From Fistularia commersonii (Eukaryota; Chordata; Actinopteri; Syngnathiformes; Fistulariidae), in contig JBBMNZ010000001.1 in NCBI GenBank assembly GCA_037954325.1, positions 7,040,874 to 7,104,873 on the forward strand: 64,000 bases of DNA, given 5' to 3'. The position numbers and the translations under genes are program-made. Below the pieces are notes generated by a model, which was given only the letters and a program-made list of their open reading frames with translations, was not told where the DNA came from and ran no database searches. This document shows, one piece after another, positions 21,556-32,144 of the stretch; position 1 is the first letter of the stretch; every line of letters begins with the position of its first letter.

Positions 21556-23157
21556 CAGCGGCCTGGAGAACATTGACAGAACCCTGCTTCCGGGCAAGCT
21601 AAAGCTCTGGTGCTTGCAGTATGGCCTACTCCCACGGCTCCTGTGGCCACCAACCCTCTATGAGGTTCCACTCTCAAAGGTAGAAAAGCTGGAGAGAATG
21701 GTCAGCTCATATGCAAGGAAGTGGCTTGGCCTTCCCAGGTGCTTCAGCAGGATTGGGCTCTACAGCAAAGGGATGCTACACCTGCCCAACTCCAGTCTGG
21801 CAGAGGAGTACAAGTGTGCCAAAGTTAGATTGGAGATGATGCTATTGGGTTCAAGCGACCCATTCATAGCCCAAGCACTCCCCATCCTGGCAACTGGGAG
21901 GAAGTGGACCCCGCTGGCTGCAGCTGAACAGGCAAAGGCAGCCCTCAGACACAGGTACAGTGTGGGCCGGGTTCAGGAGGGGAGGAGTGGACTTGGGCTT
22001 GGGGCCAGTACACTAGCCTGGAGCAAGGCCAATCCAGCCCAGAGACGCTGGTGGTCCAGGAAGTTCGCCGGGAAGAGGAAGCAGGAAGGCGTGCACAAGC
22101 TGTGTCACAGGCGAAGCAGGGGCAGTGGATGACATGGGAGGGAGTCGAGAAGCGGAAGATCTCCTGGAAAGATCTGTGGGAGATGGAGGCCTTCCGGGCG
22201 AGCTTTACCACCAGGGCAGCCTATGATGTCCTACCTTCTCCTGCAAATCTAAACCAGTGGTATGGCGAAGACCCTACATGCCCTCTATGCTCAAGCCCAG
22301 CAACACTGAAGCACATCTTAGTGGGATGCAAGACCAGCCTCTCCCAAGGCCGTTATACCTGACGACACAACCAGGTATTAAAATGTCTTGCAACGGTGCT
22401 GGAAACTCGCCGGACTAGTGTAAACGCCCTTCCTCCTCCGTCATCCCGTTGGCACACAACTCCATTCGTGCGGGAGGGGCAAGCCAACCCCCCCCACGAG
22501 AACTGACCTTGGGCCACTGGCCAGTGCACGGGACTGGAAGCTGCTAGCGGACCTGGACAAGAGACTTTGCTTCCCAGTTGAGATCGCATCCACCAACCTG
22601 CGACCAGACCTCGTTCTGTGGTCATCCTCTCTCAGGCTTGTCTACATCATAGAGCTCACGGTGCCCTGGGAGGGTGCAGTGGAGGAGGCCTATGAACGAA
22701 AGAAGCTGAGATATGCTGAACTGGTCACAGATGCTCAGCAACAAGGCTGGAAAGCGAAGGTTCGTCCAGTGGAATTAGGCTGCAGAGGCTTCATAGCCAC
22801 GTCAACATCGAGGCTACTCAGGAAGATTGGAGTTAAAGGACGTGCCCACAGACAGGCAGTCAAGGACCTCTCCGGGGCTGCTGAAAATGGGAGCCAGTGG
22901 CTGTGGCTGAAGAGAAGAGATCCAACGTGGGCTTTCAGGTGAGCTGATGGCATCTAGGGAGTGAACCTGGGACGCTGGGATTCACTGCTGAACCCTCTGG
23001 AGATGTCGTGGGCCAATCAGCGAAACATCAATGAAGGAGGGCGCTCACTTGACAACCCGAAGGAGGCCATCGCTCACTTGAAACCCCACAGAGTTTCTTT
23101 GGTGCCTTAGGCATGATTTCATCAAGGGATACCAACACCTAGTCCTACACAACAGAT
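21556..23157 (+). mobile_element. REL-endonuclease LINE (R2/R4/Hero-type) 3' part, inserted in another LINE
   Basis: A 5'-truncated LINE of about 1.6 kb whose coding part ends near 22942 and whose 3' UTR follows. The C-terminal zinc finger and restriction-like endonuclease place it with the R2, R4/Dong and Hero group, not with apurinic-endonuclease LINEs. It lies between two halves of an L2/Rex1-like LINE (20900-21555 and 23158-23790) that join in register. Exact edges are approximate to about 15 bp. Confidence 0.75.
21560..22942 (+). pseudogene. REL-type LINE C-terminal polyprotein, broken
   Basis: Recoverable parts: a thumb-like region from 21560 (NIDRTLLPGKLKLW, then YARKWLGLPRC); a charged linker; a CCHC finger C-x2-C-x7-H-x4-C at 22279-22329 (CPLC...H...C); and the endonuclease with RPD at 22601-22609, Glu in IIELTVPWE at 22652-22654 and the downstream YERKKLRYAEL lysines. 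This RPD...E...K arrangement is that of the PD-(D/E)XK fold. Frames shift between 22050 and 22132 and again after 22362. The stretch 22363-22600 has no single open frame. The reverse-transcriptase core is absent because the copy is 5'-truncated. Function in the family: site-directed nicking of target DNA for target-primed reverse transcription. Confidence 0.8.
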
Positions 23158-23790
23158 CTTTCTGGATCTGTCATGGCCAGCTCCATCTTTTATAATGTTG
23201 AATGCTGGGGCAGCAGCCTGCGGGTGGCTGACACCAATAAATTTAGTAAAGGCAAGCAAATTCATAGGGTTGGAACCGGACTCACTTGATATCGGTGTCT
23301 GGGTGAATGTTGTCCCGTGTCACTGTGGGATTGTGAGAAACGTCTTAATCATTTCTCTGTATGTTTGTATATCCAGTACATGCTGAGAAATTGATAATAA
23401 AGATGAATTAGAAAGATGAGGGTGATTCTCAATAACACCCTTCACCCACTCCATGACATGCTGACCAATCACAGCAGTTTGTTTGGCTGTTGATTGTTTC
23501 CACGGAGCTGAGCTACCAAATGTGGTGATCAGGCAGGTTAGGTAATAACACCACATTATCTCAATACTGTCACAAATATCTGATTGTATTTTCCCTTTTT
23601 AACTTATTCATCTTATGCCTATTGATATTTCTTGACACTAGATATATTTTATCTTAATCTGTATTTATTTATGTTACATTTTTTTTAATAATTTATCTCC
23701 ATTTATTTATTGTATGGAGCAACTGAGAACACTCAATTTCCTCAAGGATCAATAAAGTATTTCTGGTTCTCATTCTGATTCTGATTCTTT
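23158..23790 (+). mobile_element. L2/Rex1-like LINE, downstream half with 3' tail
   Basis: Resumes the interrupted LINE: SVMASSIFYNVECWGSSLRVAD is readable at 23168-23232, the usual C-terminal region of these polymerases. The AT-rich 3' UTR ends with AATTTCCTCAAGGATCAATA then AAGTATTTCTG and a (TCTGAT)n-like tail (23759-23788). Confidence 0.7.
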
Positions 23791-23956
23791 TTGCTGTCGG
23801 TTCAAACCCAGGGGAGTGCAGGTAATTATCGAGATTCTAATTCCCAAATGTGATGGTTCCATCTGTCTGCATTCCATGTATTCCATATCATTACACAGCA
23901 TATTATAATTGCCAACCGCTACCTGCTAATTGCAACTGCGAAAATCAGAAAATTTT

Positions 23957-24626
23957 GCAAAGCAAAACAACAGCACAAGTCCTTGAGAGTAGACGACCAC
24001 TGACCAATAACTTTACCTGTCAAGTATCAGTTCTGGAGGCTCCCCAAAAGCCCTGGCAGAGGGGAGTTACACGTGGCATGATGACCAGGTGTGTAAGCTA
24101 GAAACAGAAACCATCTGCCCTGGCATCCAGCAGAGCATGTACCAGCCGCCAGTAAGGGATAGCATCACCTTTGTCAGGCCAGGTGAGAGCTCGAAAACAA
24201 CAGTGGAATTCTAATGGGCTTTCTTGCCTTGGCATGTGACTGCAAGTGGACCTTGGCAGACAGTAGACGTTCTCAGAGCCAACGCCACATCTGCATTTAG
24301 GCAGGAGAAGAAAGCCACCAAGAACATTAGCGAAAGTCACAGAAAAGGCTTGTAGGTGGTTGTGGATCAGGAGGGGGTACTTAAGGCGTATTGTCCTGCT
24401 TGGTCACAAGCCGGGGACTTATTAACCCCAACTGGGTTGCCAAGGTGAGGGTGTCTGAAGATCTGTGACCTGAAACACCCCGTGTTATACACAGAGGATC
24501 TGACCAAGCTGCACTCTTCATATGGATGGTGTTTCTTCAAATTGCATCGCAAATCAGCAGCGCGTGTCCTTGGGAGTCGACGATCGATGACCAATAACTT
24601 CACCTGTCAAGTATTGCATCTGGGAG
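23957..24626. repeat. direct-repeat pair, ~85 bp arms about 585 bp apart
   Basis: Arm 1 (23957-24040) and arm 2 (24542-24626) share GTCCTTGRGAGTMGACGA and TGACCAATAACTTYACCTG followed by TCAAGTAT. The enclosed ~500 bp contains no terminal repeats or coding domain that I recognise. Could be two members of an unknown dispersed repeat, or the long terminal remnants of one element. Confidence 0.7.
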
Positions 24627-24965
24627 CAAGTCCAAACTCAGGGTTCAGAGATCCGGGAATTTTTGCCGTAACATTTTTAACTGCAATGGCTAAAACAGAG
24701 AAGAACTAAAACTGGGTGGCAGTCTCCGGCATGTCCTGGGGTTGAGTTGTGAAAAAAAAGAGGAAATGATTGCAAGTCCATTTTATCAGCTTCTTCTCTG
24801 GACAACAGCGAGAAAAGCAATTTGTCTAAAGGTGTCATGAGTTAAAAAATAGATTCCCATTGCTGCCTTGGCTGTTAATTACCTCTGTGACACTAAAAAG
24901 AATTCTTTGACCTTTTTTCTCGGGATTTTGTTTTAAATCAAAAGTTTTGAAAGCCTGAAAAGTTA
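24627..24965. other. unique stretch
   Basis: Nothing recognisable. Confidence 0.5.
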
Positions 24966-24966
24966 G

Positions 24967-25124
<158 letters not shown>

Positions 25125-25127
25125 TCA

Positions 25128-25235
25128 CTCTCTCATTCACACTTATGTAGTTACTAGTGAACCCACAGGCTTTGTTTTTGGCAGTGGGAGGAGCCTTGAG
25201 AAGCTGGAGAAAACCCATGCAGCCTCATGGAGAAC
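25128..25235 (+). repeat. family A repeat fragment
   Basis: CATTCACACTTATG, GGCAGTGGGAGGAGCC and GCTGGAGAAAACCCATGCAG then CATGGAGAACAT match the second half of family A copies. Confidence 0.65.
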
Positions 25236-26830
25236 ATTAGATCTCCTCCTGCGCTGCAGACTGTCTGCACTGAAAGGCATACAAAGGCAATAGAATTAAA
25301 AAAGAGATCAAGACAAAGAGAGGAAAGTAAAGACAAGCGGGAGTGATGAGCTCAAGACGGTATGAAGGATACCAGTGGTGGGTGAGACGTTATGATCCTC
25401 CTGCCTCAGTCAAAATATCAACACTTCTCCTCGTTCTAAGTAAAGTCTGACATTAAAAAAAAGAAGGCTTTAGAAAAATGAACTCAAAATATGAAATAAA
25501 ATCATAACTTTGTTGTAAAATGTTTTTAACTGCTTTATGTCCTGTTGACGGAATAATCTACAAGATTATTGTGCCATAACCTCAAAAGTCTCAAATGTTG
25601 GATTTGCAGCCCTTTTTTTATCCGATATTCACGAAAATACTTTCTGAAGCAGATACTGGAGGGTACACGATTGTTTCATTTTGAAGAGGGAGAAGCATTT
25701 GAAGCTCTATCCTTCGGCTGATCTTAGACGTTTAGAAAATCACATTTCAACTAGCAAGAAGGTTTGATGATGATAATAATGATGATGATGATGATAATAA
25801 TAATAATAATAATAATAATAGGAGTAATAGGAATAATAATAAATTTAATTGTACAGGGAAACGTGTTTCTACACCGTGCATGTAACAAAAAATGCTTTGA
25901 GTCTTGAATAATAATAATAATACATATCCATAATACATAATCACAATGATCAGAGCTGTATATAATAACAGCATTGAATCTAATGCAATCTGATGTAGTC
26001 TTAATGTGTTTTTTTTTGTGACTGTTACGTGGCTATGAGAGGGAAATCCCTTCAATAGGGGGCAGCAGAGGTCTTCTTCACGTAGAGTACGCGTGACAGT
26101 AGACAGCCTCTGCGTTACAGTACACTCTTCCTCTGTCCAATGTTCAAACCCAACTAAGGTAATTACAATCTCTTTCTTTATCTTTTATTTCCTTTCAATA
26201 AAAGAAAAAAAATTATTTGTGCAAAGGCAATTATTCCTTTTGTTCTGCCTCCCTCTCTAATTTCCCTTATTCTCATCAGCCTCGTCGACTGGGGCCTGGT
26301 GGGGCGATGGGGGGGGGGGGTGTCCTCGCCTGGGGTGGGCTGAATGATTCTGACATTTCCACAAACTGATCATATCCCTGCATGTGGAATATGAACGTGG
26401 GGGAGTACCTCCTTGGAAAATTTGGTATCCACCCTTTTTTTCTCATGTCTCTGTCTATTTGTGCCTCGTATGTGTGTGGGTGAGTGTGTTCTTCAATACA
26501 TTTGCATGGATGGTTTTTGCACTGTATCTGTAATAAATGAAAATTGTTTGTGACCAAGCTCCTCAATGATCATACATATAGCACTCAGTCTGCTCTTGAA
26601 GTTGCGATCACACCTGCAGGCTCCGTCTTGGCAGGCTGTCTTGTGACGATCGCATGCTTCAAATAACCTTAAGAATGCAAGATGGGAGGTGAGACTTTAC
26701 TTTAACTTTTGCTTTTTAATTACTTTTTAAAAAAGAAGCATGCTTCCCAAATAGTTCCTCAGACTTCCTGACACTTACATTTTTTAAACGCCACTTTGTC
26801 TCACATTATAAGTAATTTCTCTCAATTATG
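25236..26830. other. unique AT-rich stretch with trinucleotide repeats
   Basis: Contains (GAT)n/(AAT)n at 25766-25843, a short AATAAT run near 25909, and a G-run at 26309-26319. No gene supported. Confidence 0.55.
25766..25843. repeat. (GAT)n/(AAT)n microsatellite
   Basis: Interrupted trinucleotide array. The poly-Leu frame on the opposite strand is an artefact. Confidence 0.93.
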
Positions 26831-26833
26831 GTA

Positions 26834-27600
26834 CCGTATACCCTTGTTTTTCGCGGGGGTTACGTTCATAAAAGAACCCATGAGGCAAAATCCTTGAAGT
26901 AGAAACCTTAATTTTTTTTTCCAATTATTATGCAATTAAATACTCTATTATACATTGAAAAGAAAGAACAAACCATTTTACAGGCTCAATCATTTGTTTC
27001 ACAAATAAAAGTACTGTACTTTAGAAATGTTTTTTTCTACAAATAACTTCTGTACTGTACTGTCAAATAATAATTTTAATCATCAATGTGAACAGAAGGC
27101 TTCAAATTGCGGAGATTAGCACCGCCTACCGCGACCTTATTGCTGCTGCGAAACTTATTGCTGCAGTCGTTTTTATGTTTTTTTCTTCCTTCTTTATGGA
27201 AAGAACGGAAGATTCAGTAATTCCGTAATGCCGACCTACAGCCGCATAGCTTTTACCTTCCCTTAGCATGTCCAGAAGTTAATCTTTATCTGCATTAGAT
27301 AGCATCTTCTGCTGCCTTTTGGGCCCTGCCGCAGGTGCTTTTATCGGTCCAGAGCGTTTCGTCAACATTATGGGTTTTCAAGAAACTCGAAATTGCAAGA
27401 GAATTTGCACGTACGTAATGTAAATTTGGCAAGCTGTTTTATGTTCGTGTACATATTAAACTGCAACGTTATCGACGCACAGGTAGAGGAGAAGCGGAGT
27501 GACTTTTTAGCAAATTAGAATGCAGAACACAATGCACAATTCAAATCCGTGAAGTAGCGAAACCGTGAAAATTAAACCGCATTGTAGCGAGGGATCACTG
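26834..27600 (-). mobile_element. Tigger/pogo-type DNA transposon, internally deleted
   Basis: Left end CCGTATACCCTTGTTTTTCG and right end (reverse-complemented) CAGTGATCCCTCGCTACAAT are related imperfect inverted termini. Both sides carry a TA duplication (26832-26833 and 27601-27602), as in Tc1/mariner-pogo elements. Subterminal CGCGGGGGTTACGTTC is typical of Tigger ends. Only the N-terminal helix-turn-helix part of a transposase remains (27126-27368), so the 767-bp element is a deletion derivative. Confidence 0.8.
27126..27368 (-). pseudogene. Tigger transposase N-terminal fragment with internal stop
   Basis: Starting at ATG 27368-27366, the frame reads MLTKRSGPIKAPAAG..., then a stop after about 30 codons (ADKD-stop). 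It continues LLDMLREGKSYAAVGRHYG and ends IKKEEKNIKTTAAISF... at 27126. The second part is the CENP-B/psq-like helix-turn-helix that binds transposon ends. The DDE catalytic domain is absent. Confidence 0.75.
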
Positions 27601-27664
27601 TATAGTTAATATGTAGTTTTTACGTTAATTACGTAATTTTACCTACATAACTCCGTTAGGGTTT

Positions 27665-28653
27665 GCATACATCCTGGGGGCTATGTTGTCAGGGGCTTTA
27701 TGCCCCTGGAAGGGTCACCCAAGGCAAACAAGTCCTAGGTGGGGGACCAGACAAAGTGTGTCTCAGAAGACCTCCCATGAAGAAGAAAACCATCGGACCC
27801 AGTTTTCCCTTGCCAGAATGCGGGTCACTTAGCACCTGTTGGGAAGGCAACCCTTGAACCCACTGGTGGACTCCGGCAGTGAAGTATGCCGTTAAATTGA
27901 AGAGGGAGTCTTATTGGGCCTTTCAGACCAAGTGGTATATGGCTTTGGTGTTTGCCAAGGCAAAAAGTCAGTTTTGTGGACCCGGTAAAGGTATTCAACC
28001 ATGTCCGGCGGTAAATACTGTGGGGGATGCTCTGGGAGTATGGGGTACCAAACATTGTCATATGGGCTGTTAGGTCCCCGTATGATTGGTCCGAGCTTGG
28101 TCTGCATTGCTAGTTGCATTTCTGGTGAGAGTTAGTCTGCCCTTTGTCACTGATTCTGTTCATAACTTTTATGAACAGAATTTCTAGGCGCAGCCAGGGC
28201 GTCGAGGAGGTCCCGTTTTGTGGCCGCAGGATCGAATCTTTGCTTTTTGCAGATGATGTGGTTCTGTTGGCTTCATCAGGCCATGATCTACAACTCTTAC
28301 TTGAGCGGTGCTCAACCGGAAACAAGTGGAATACCCACTCTGGGTCGGGTAAAAGGTCCTGCCCCAAGTGGAGGAGTTCAAGTATCTCTTGTTCACCAGT
28401 GAGGGAAGGATGGCGCGGGAGATTGACAGGTGGATTGTTTCGGCGTCTACAGACTCTCCTTCAGAGGTAAGGTGAGAAGTTCGGTCATCAGGGAGGAGCT
28501 CAGAGTAGAGCCAACGCTCCTCTGCGTAGAGAGGAGCCAGATGAGGGTGCCTCCTGGACACCTCCTGGGGGACCATGTGGTGAGGGAGATGGAGGTCTGG
28601 GCCTCACTGCTCCGGTTGCCGGCGCAGTGAGGCGGGGGAAGATGGATGGATGG
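27665..28653 (+). mobile_element. Rex3 (RTE-clade) LINE, internally deleted
   Basis: Starts with leader sequence GGGTCACCCAAGGCAAACAA and GTCCTAGGTGGGGGACCAGA. It then jumps to the reverse transcriptase: CTGCCCTTTGTCAC at 28138-28151 lies in the segment I recall as used for Rex3 detection in fish. NRISRRSQGVEEV (near 28174) and LLFADDVVLLASS (28239-28277) give the FADD catalytic pair. The C-terminal part (DRWIV..., SSVIREELRVEPTLL) is frameshifted. The 3' end AAGATGGATGGATGG (28638-28652) is the GATG-type tail of Rex3. Most of the endonuclease is deleted. Confidence 0.8.
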
Positions 28654-28684
28654 ACATCATTTTGAGGTATTATAAGTACTTCTA

Positions 28685-28710
28685 AGAAGAAAGAAAGAAA
28701 GAAAGAAAGA
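28685..28710. repeat. (AAAG)n microsatellite
   Basis: Six AAAG units just 3' of the Rex3 tail. Confidence 0.9.
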
Positions 28711-29064
28711 CTAAGCAGGATAAGCAGATCATTCATATTTGAATAAATTTTTTTACACATTTTATGAAATATAGTATTGATTCGATAGATCAAGGTTTAG
28801 GGGTCTTCTTCTGGCATTTTTGTACTTTGATTTTATATAAGTTTTGGATATAATTTACAGATATTCATGAATTTAGACTATAAATTTTAGACCAAATTCA
28901 TTTTCAGCCATTTTTCTTTTAAAGTGCATTCCTGCCTTTTAGCAAGAGGGGTTTTGTTTCTCACCACCTCCCTGGATTCCCTCTGGAATTTCTAAACTCT
29001 TCCCCTTATCAACCAACCACATGCATTAGTTTAGTTGAAGTCTTTAAATTGAACAGTGTGAAAG

Positions 29065-29195
29065 GCTCTGTGATTGACAGGTGATTGGTACAGGGTTCAG
29101 CCCCGCCTCTTGCCTCAGTGTCAGCGGGGATTGCCTCCAGTCCCCCCTTAAACTTTATGTGCAGGGTAAGTGGTGTGCACTGTGAATGAATGAGC
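29065..29195 (-). repeat. family A repeat, minus orientation
   Basis: CTCTGTGATTGACAGGTGAT, GGGTTCAGCCCCGCCTCTTG and TGTCAGCGGGGATTGCCTCC are the reverse complement of the first half of family A. Confidence 0.7.
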
Positions 29196-30189
29196 ATCTT
29201 CTAGCCACCCTACAGCCAAAAGTTGATTTTGAAATATTCATTATTCATTATTCAACATAATGGGCTGTCTTGCACAAGACTGTATAATGGAAGGCATTGT
29301 GGAGTATCTGGAATTACAGGCTTTTGTGATAAAATTGGCAGACTTGTGTCTGAACACGATATGGAACAAAGTAGAACCACCGATTATGCGTCAGGTTTTA
29401 TCAAAAAGACACTTTAGCTCCCATTTTAGGTGTAGTTTTTGTCACAAGGTGCACTTAAAACTATTGTGAGATGTGCAAAAAACAGCCCACGGATGGACAG
29501 GGCTGCATCTCTGAGAGTCACAGAAACCCGGGAGTGGCAATTTACATGCTTCCCACTGATGCATATGCATCCCCTGGAGGATTCAGGAAAATGTACGTGG
29601 AGAACACGCACAAGCCTGACCGATAATGGGCTCACCACTTGTCTGAAAACTGCAGGGGAAAGTGTGCGTCTGTTTTTCAAACGTATCTTTCGCTGAAAAC
29701 AGGTGTAGATTTGATGCAGAGGGTGCATCAAATCTATCCTCTTCATCACCTGATATGCCACCTAACAAATAAAGCACTGCACGTCCAGTGTCCTATAATG
29801 ACCCAAACATAATTTTAATTTTAAACCAGATGCAGGTTCTATAAAACTTTGGAGTATCTCTGCTTCAAACAGAAATTTCAAAAAAATTATTTCTGTTTCA
29901 GAGATTACCATTGATTGATATAAAATCAACCGTGTGGGTATTCGACTTGGACAAATTAAAAAAAATATATGAAAAATGAATAGTTTTAAAATTTATCAAC
30001 GCCTCACTGCAAGAATGTTCCTGGTTTCATTTTGATGTGGTGCTTTCTGAGACTTCTTGTTTTCCCCGTGCCTGCATGGATTCTCTACGAAGTTCTGCAC
30101 CTTTTCTCCCATGCCCCCAAAAGTAGGTTTTTTTGAAGACCCCCATATTATTCATTGGCATGATTGAGAATGGTTTGGATGTCTATATC
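29196..30189. other. unique AT-rich stretch
   Basis: Three short open frames (29223-29777) have no recognisable domain. No transposon signature. Confidence 0.5.
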
Positions 30190-30957
30190 CTGTTCTGTAA
30201 GGAGAATGATCTACACAGGTTGGTGAAACAGAGAGATAAAGAAGGAAAGGATGTCTAACAGGTCTGGGTGATTAAGGCCAGAGGGAAATTGGGAGGAGTG
30301 ATGGGAAGATGGAAAGAGTACTCTGGAAAGAGAAGAGGATGAAGAGTGGAAAGGCATTTGGTAGAGATGATATACCTGTGGAGGTGTGGAAGTGTCCAGG
30401 AGAGGCAGTGGTAGAGTTTCTGACTAGATTATTCAACAGAATCTTAGAGAGTGAGAAGATGCCTGAAAGAATGGTGATGAAGTGTGATAGTGCCTATTTT
30501 TAAGAATAAGGGGGATGTACAGAACCGCGGCAAATATAGAGGGATACAATGAAGTTAAGGGAAAGAGTAGTGGAAACTACACTGAGAGGGGGAGTCAGCA
30601 TTTGTAACTAGCAGTATGGCCTTGTACCTATAAAGAGCACTACAGATGCAGTCTTTGATTTGAGAATGGTAATAGAGAAGTACAAAGAAGGCCACAGGGA
30701 GCTGCATTGTGTTTTTGTAGACCTAGAAAAAGCATATGACATGTATGATGTTGTATGAGGAACTCTGGAGTGGCAGAGAAGTATATTAGACTGGTGCAGG
30801 ACATGTATGCTAGCTGTGAGACAGTGATACGGTGTGCTGTAGGGGTAACAGAAATGTTCAAGGTTGAGGTGGGACTCCATCGAGGATCAGCTCTGCGCCC
30901 CGCCTTGTTTGCAGTGGTGGACAGGCTGACAGATCAAGTAAGACAGGAACAAAAATA
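30190..30957 (+). mobile_element. RTE LINE internal fragment, deleted
   Basis: Corresponds to about 12345-13235 of the long RTE copy: MKSGKAFGRDDIPVEVWKCP (near 30341), FLTRLFNRILESEKMPE, then DLEKAYD (30721-30741) and KYIRLVQDMYASCE (near 30779-30820). Deletions remove the segment before KSGK and parts between. It ends at VRQEQK with no FADD motif. The reading frame changes several times. Confidence 0.8.
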
Positions 30958-30988
30958 GGACTGCTAAGATCATTAATAGGGTCTACTC

Positions 30989-31320
30989 TAGGGGTGGGCA
31001 AACTACTCCCCGTGGGCCAAAACAAATGATTTTTTCATTTTTGGAGCTATTTGAGAATTTTTCTGAGCTGAATGACACAGATTGGCTTTGTGATTTAGCC
31101 TTTACTGTGGACATACTGACACACATGAATGAGCTGGATGTGAAGCTACGAGAGAAACAATGGTTTGTGCATGAAATGCAAGCAAATGTCAGAGCCTTCA
31201 AAACCAAGCTGGTTTTATTTTCAAAGCAAATGTCAGACAATGTTCAGACAAAAGTCAGACGAGTTTGCTATGTACTGTTAACAAAGGCGCCCCTGAGCCA
31301 AAAAAGTTTGCCCACCCCTG
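30989..31320 (+). mobile_element. hAT element, 332 bp, carrying a transposase fragment
   Basis: Left end (T)AGGGGTGGGCAAACT and right end AGTTTGCCCACCCCTG are inverted repeats, with the first C changed to T. The inside encodes NFSELNDTDWLCDLAF... through VRAFKTKLVLFSKQM (31053-31239), resembling the central/C-terminal region of GTF2IRD2-like (Charlie-group) hAT transposases. An exact 8-bp duplication is not seen. The left flank GTCTACTC and right flank ACTC would fit a duplication that lost four bases. The nearly identical inverted copy is at 32145-32656. Confidence 0.8.
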
Positions 31321-32136
31321 ACTCCTTTGTAGGGAGGTGAAAGTTGGACTCTTTGAAAACAGCTAGATAAAAGAAGCAATGGTTCAGAACTTCAATGTTT
31401 CAGAAGAATCCTCTGAATGTCATGGAAACAGAAAGTGCCAAACACTGAAGCATGGCCATAATATGGAAAATAATCCAGGAATATGACTCAGTACTTCTAA
31501 TGGGGGACAAACGAAGAGAACAATGTCAACAGAAAGCCTACAATGTAATGCACGGAATAGTTGAAAGAAAAAGGGGAAGGAGCGGGACAGACTATTATAT
31601 TATATAACAAGTTAGCTGGAAGTAGCCACTCTGTTTGGCTTTCTGTGGACAAGAACATCCCTTATAGCTTTAAATCACCCGGACTGCGAGGAGATGTACT
31701 GTGTAGTCACATACTCTCATACTTAGACCACGTACCAACCTAATGCATATTTGGGAACTCTAGATGAAGTCATTCATGGACCACAGACTTTGTGTCATGT
31801 TAGGAATTGATCCGATTGAACTACATTTGATGCTTGTTTGATGAGAACTCATCTGGAAAAAAGTAAAAAACTGGAGGCAACAGGAAGCATTAGGAGGCAA
31901 CAAAAGGGAGGCCAAAGATATTTTATACCAATGACAAAGAAGACCCCTGAGGATTGGGGGTTTGGTAGGCTATATCCAGACACCATTAAAAGTAAATATA
32001 GGAAAAAAGTTACCAGAGAAGAAATGCTGACTCCATTAAACAAAAACTACCATGACTGGAAATACTAGGAAGGGTTTATTTGTACAAGAGATTGTAAAAA
32101 AGTTTGCTCTAAGTTTTGTCTTTTTGCAAGGAGAAA
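31321..32136. other. unique spacer between inverted hAT copies
   Basis: Two short plus-strand open frames, 31561-31743 and 31838-32068 (76 codons, Lys-rich, ending NKNYHDWKY), have no recognised family. No transposon ends found. Confidence 0.4.
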
Positions 32137-32144
32137 CTCTACAG

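Noticed and set aside
25747..26055. Poly-Leu membrane-protein-like minus-strand frame
   Set aside because: The Leu run is the reverse reading of (AAT)n.
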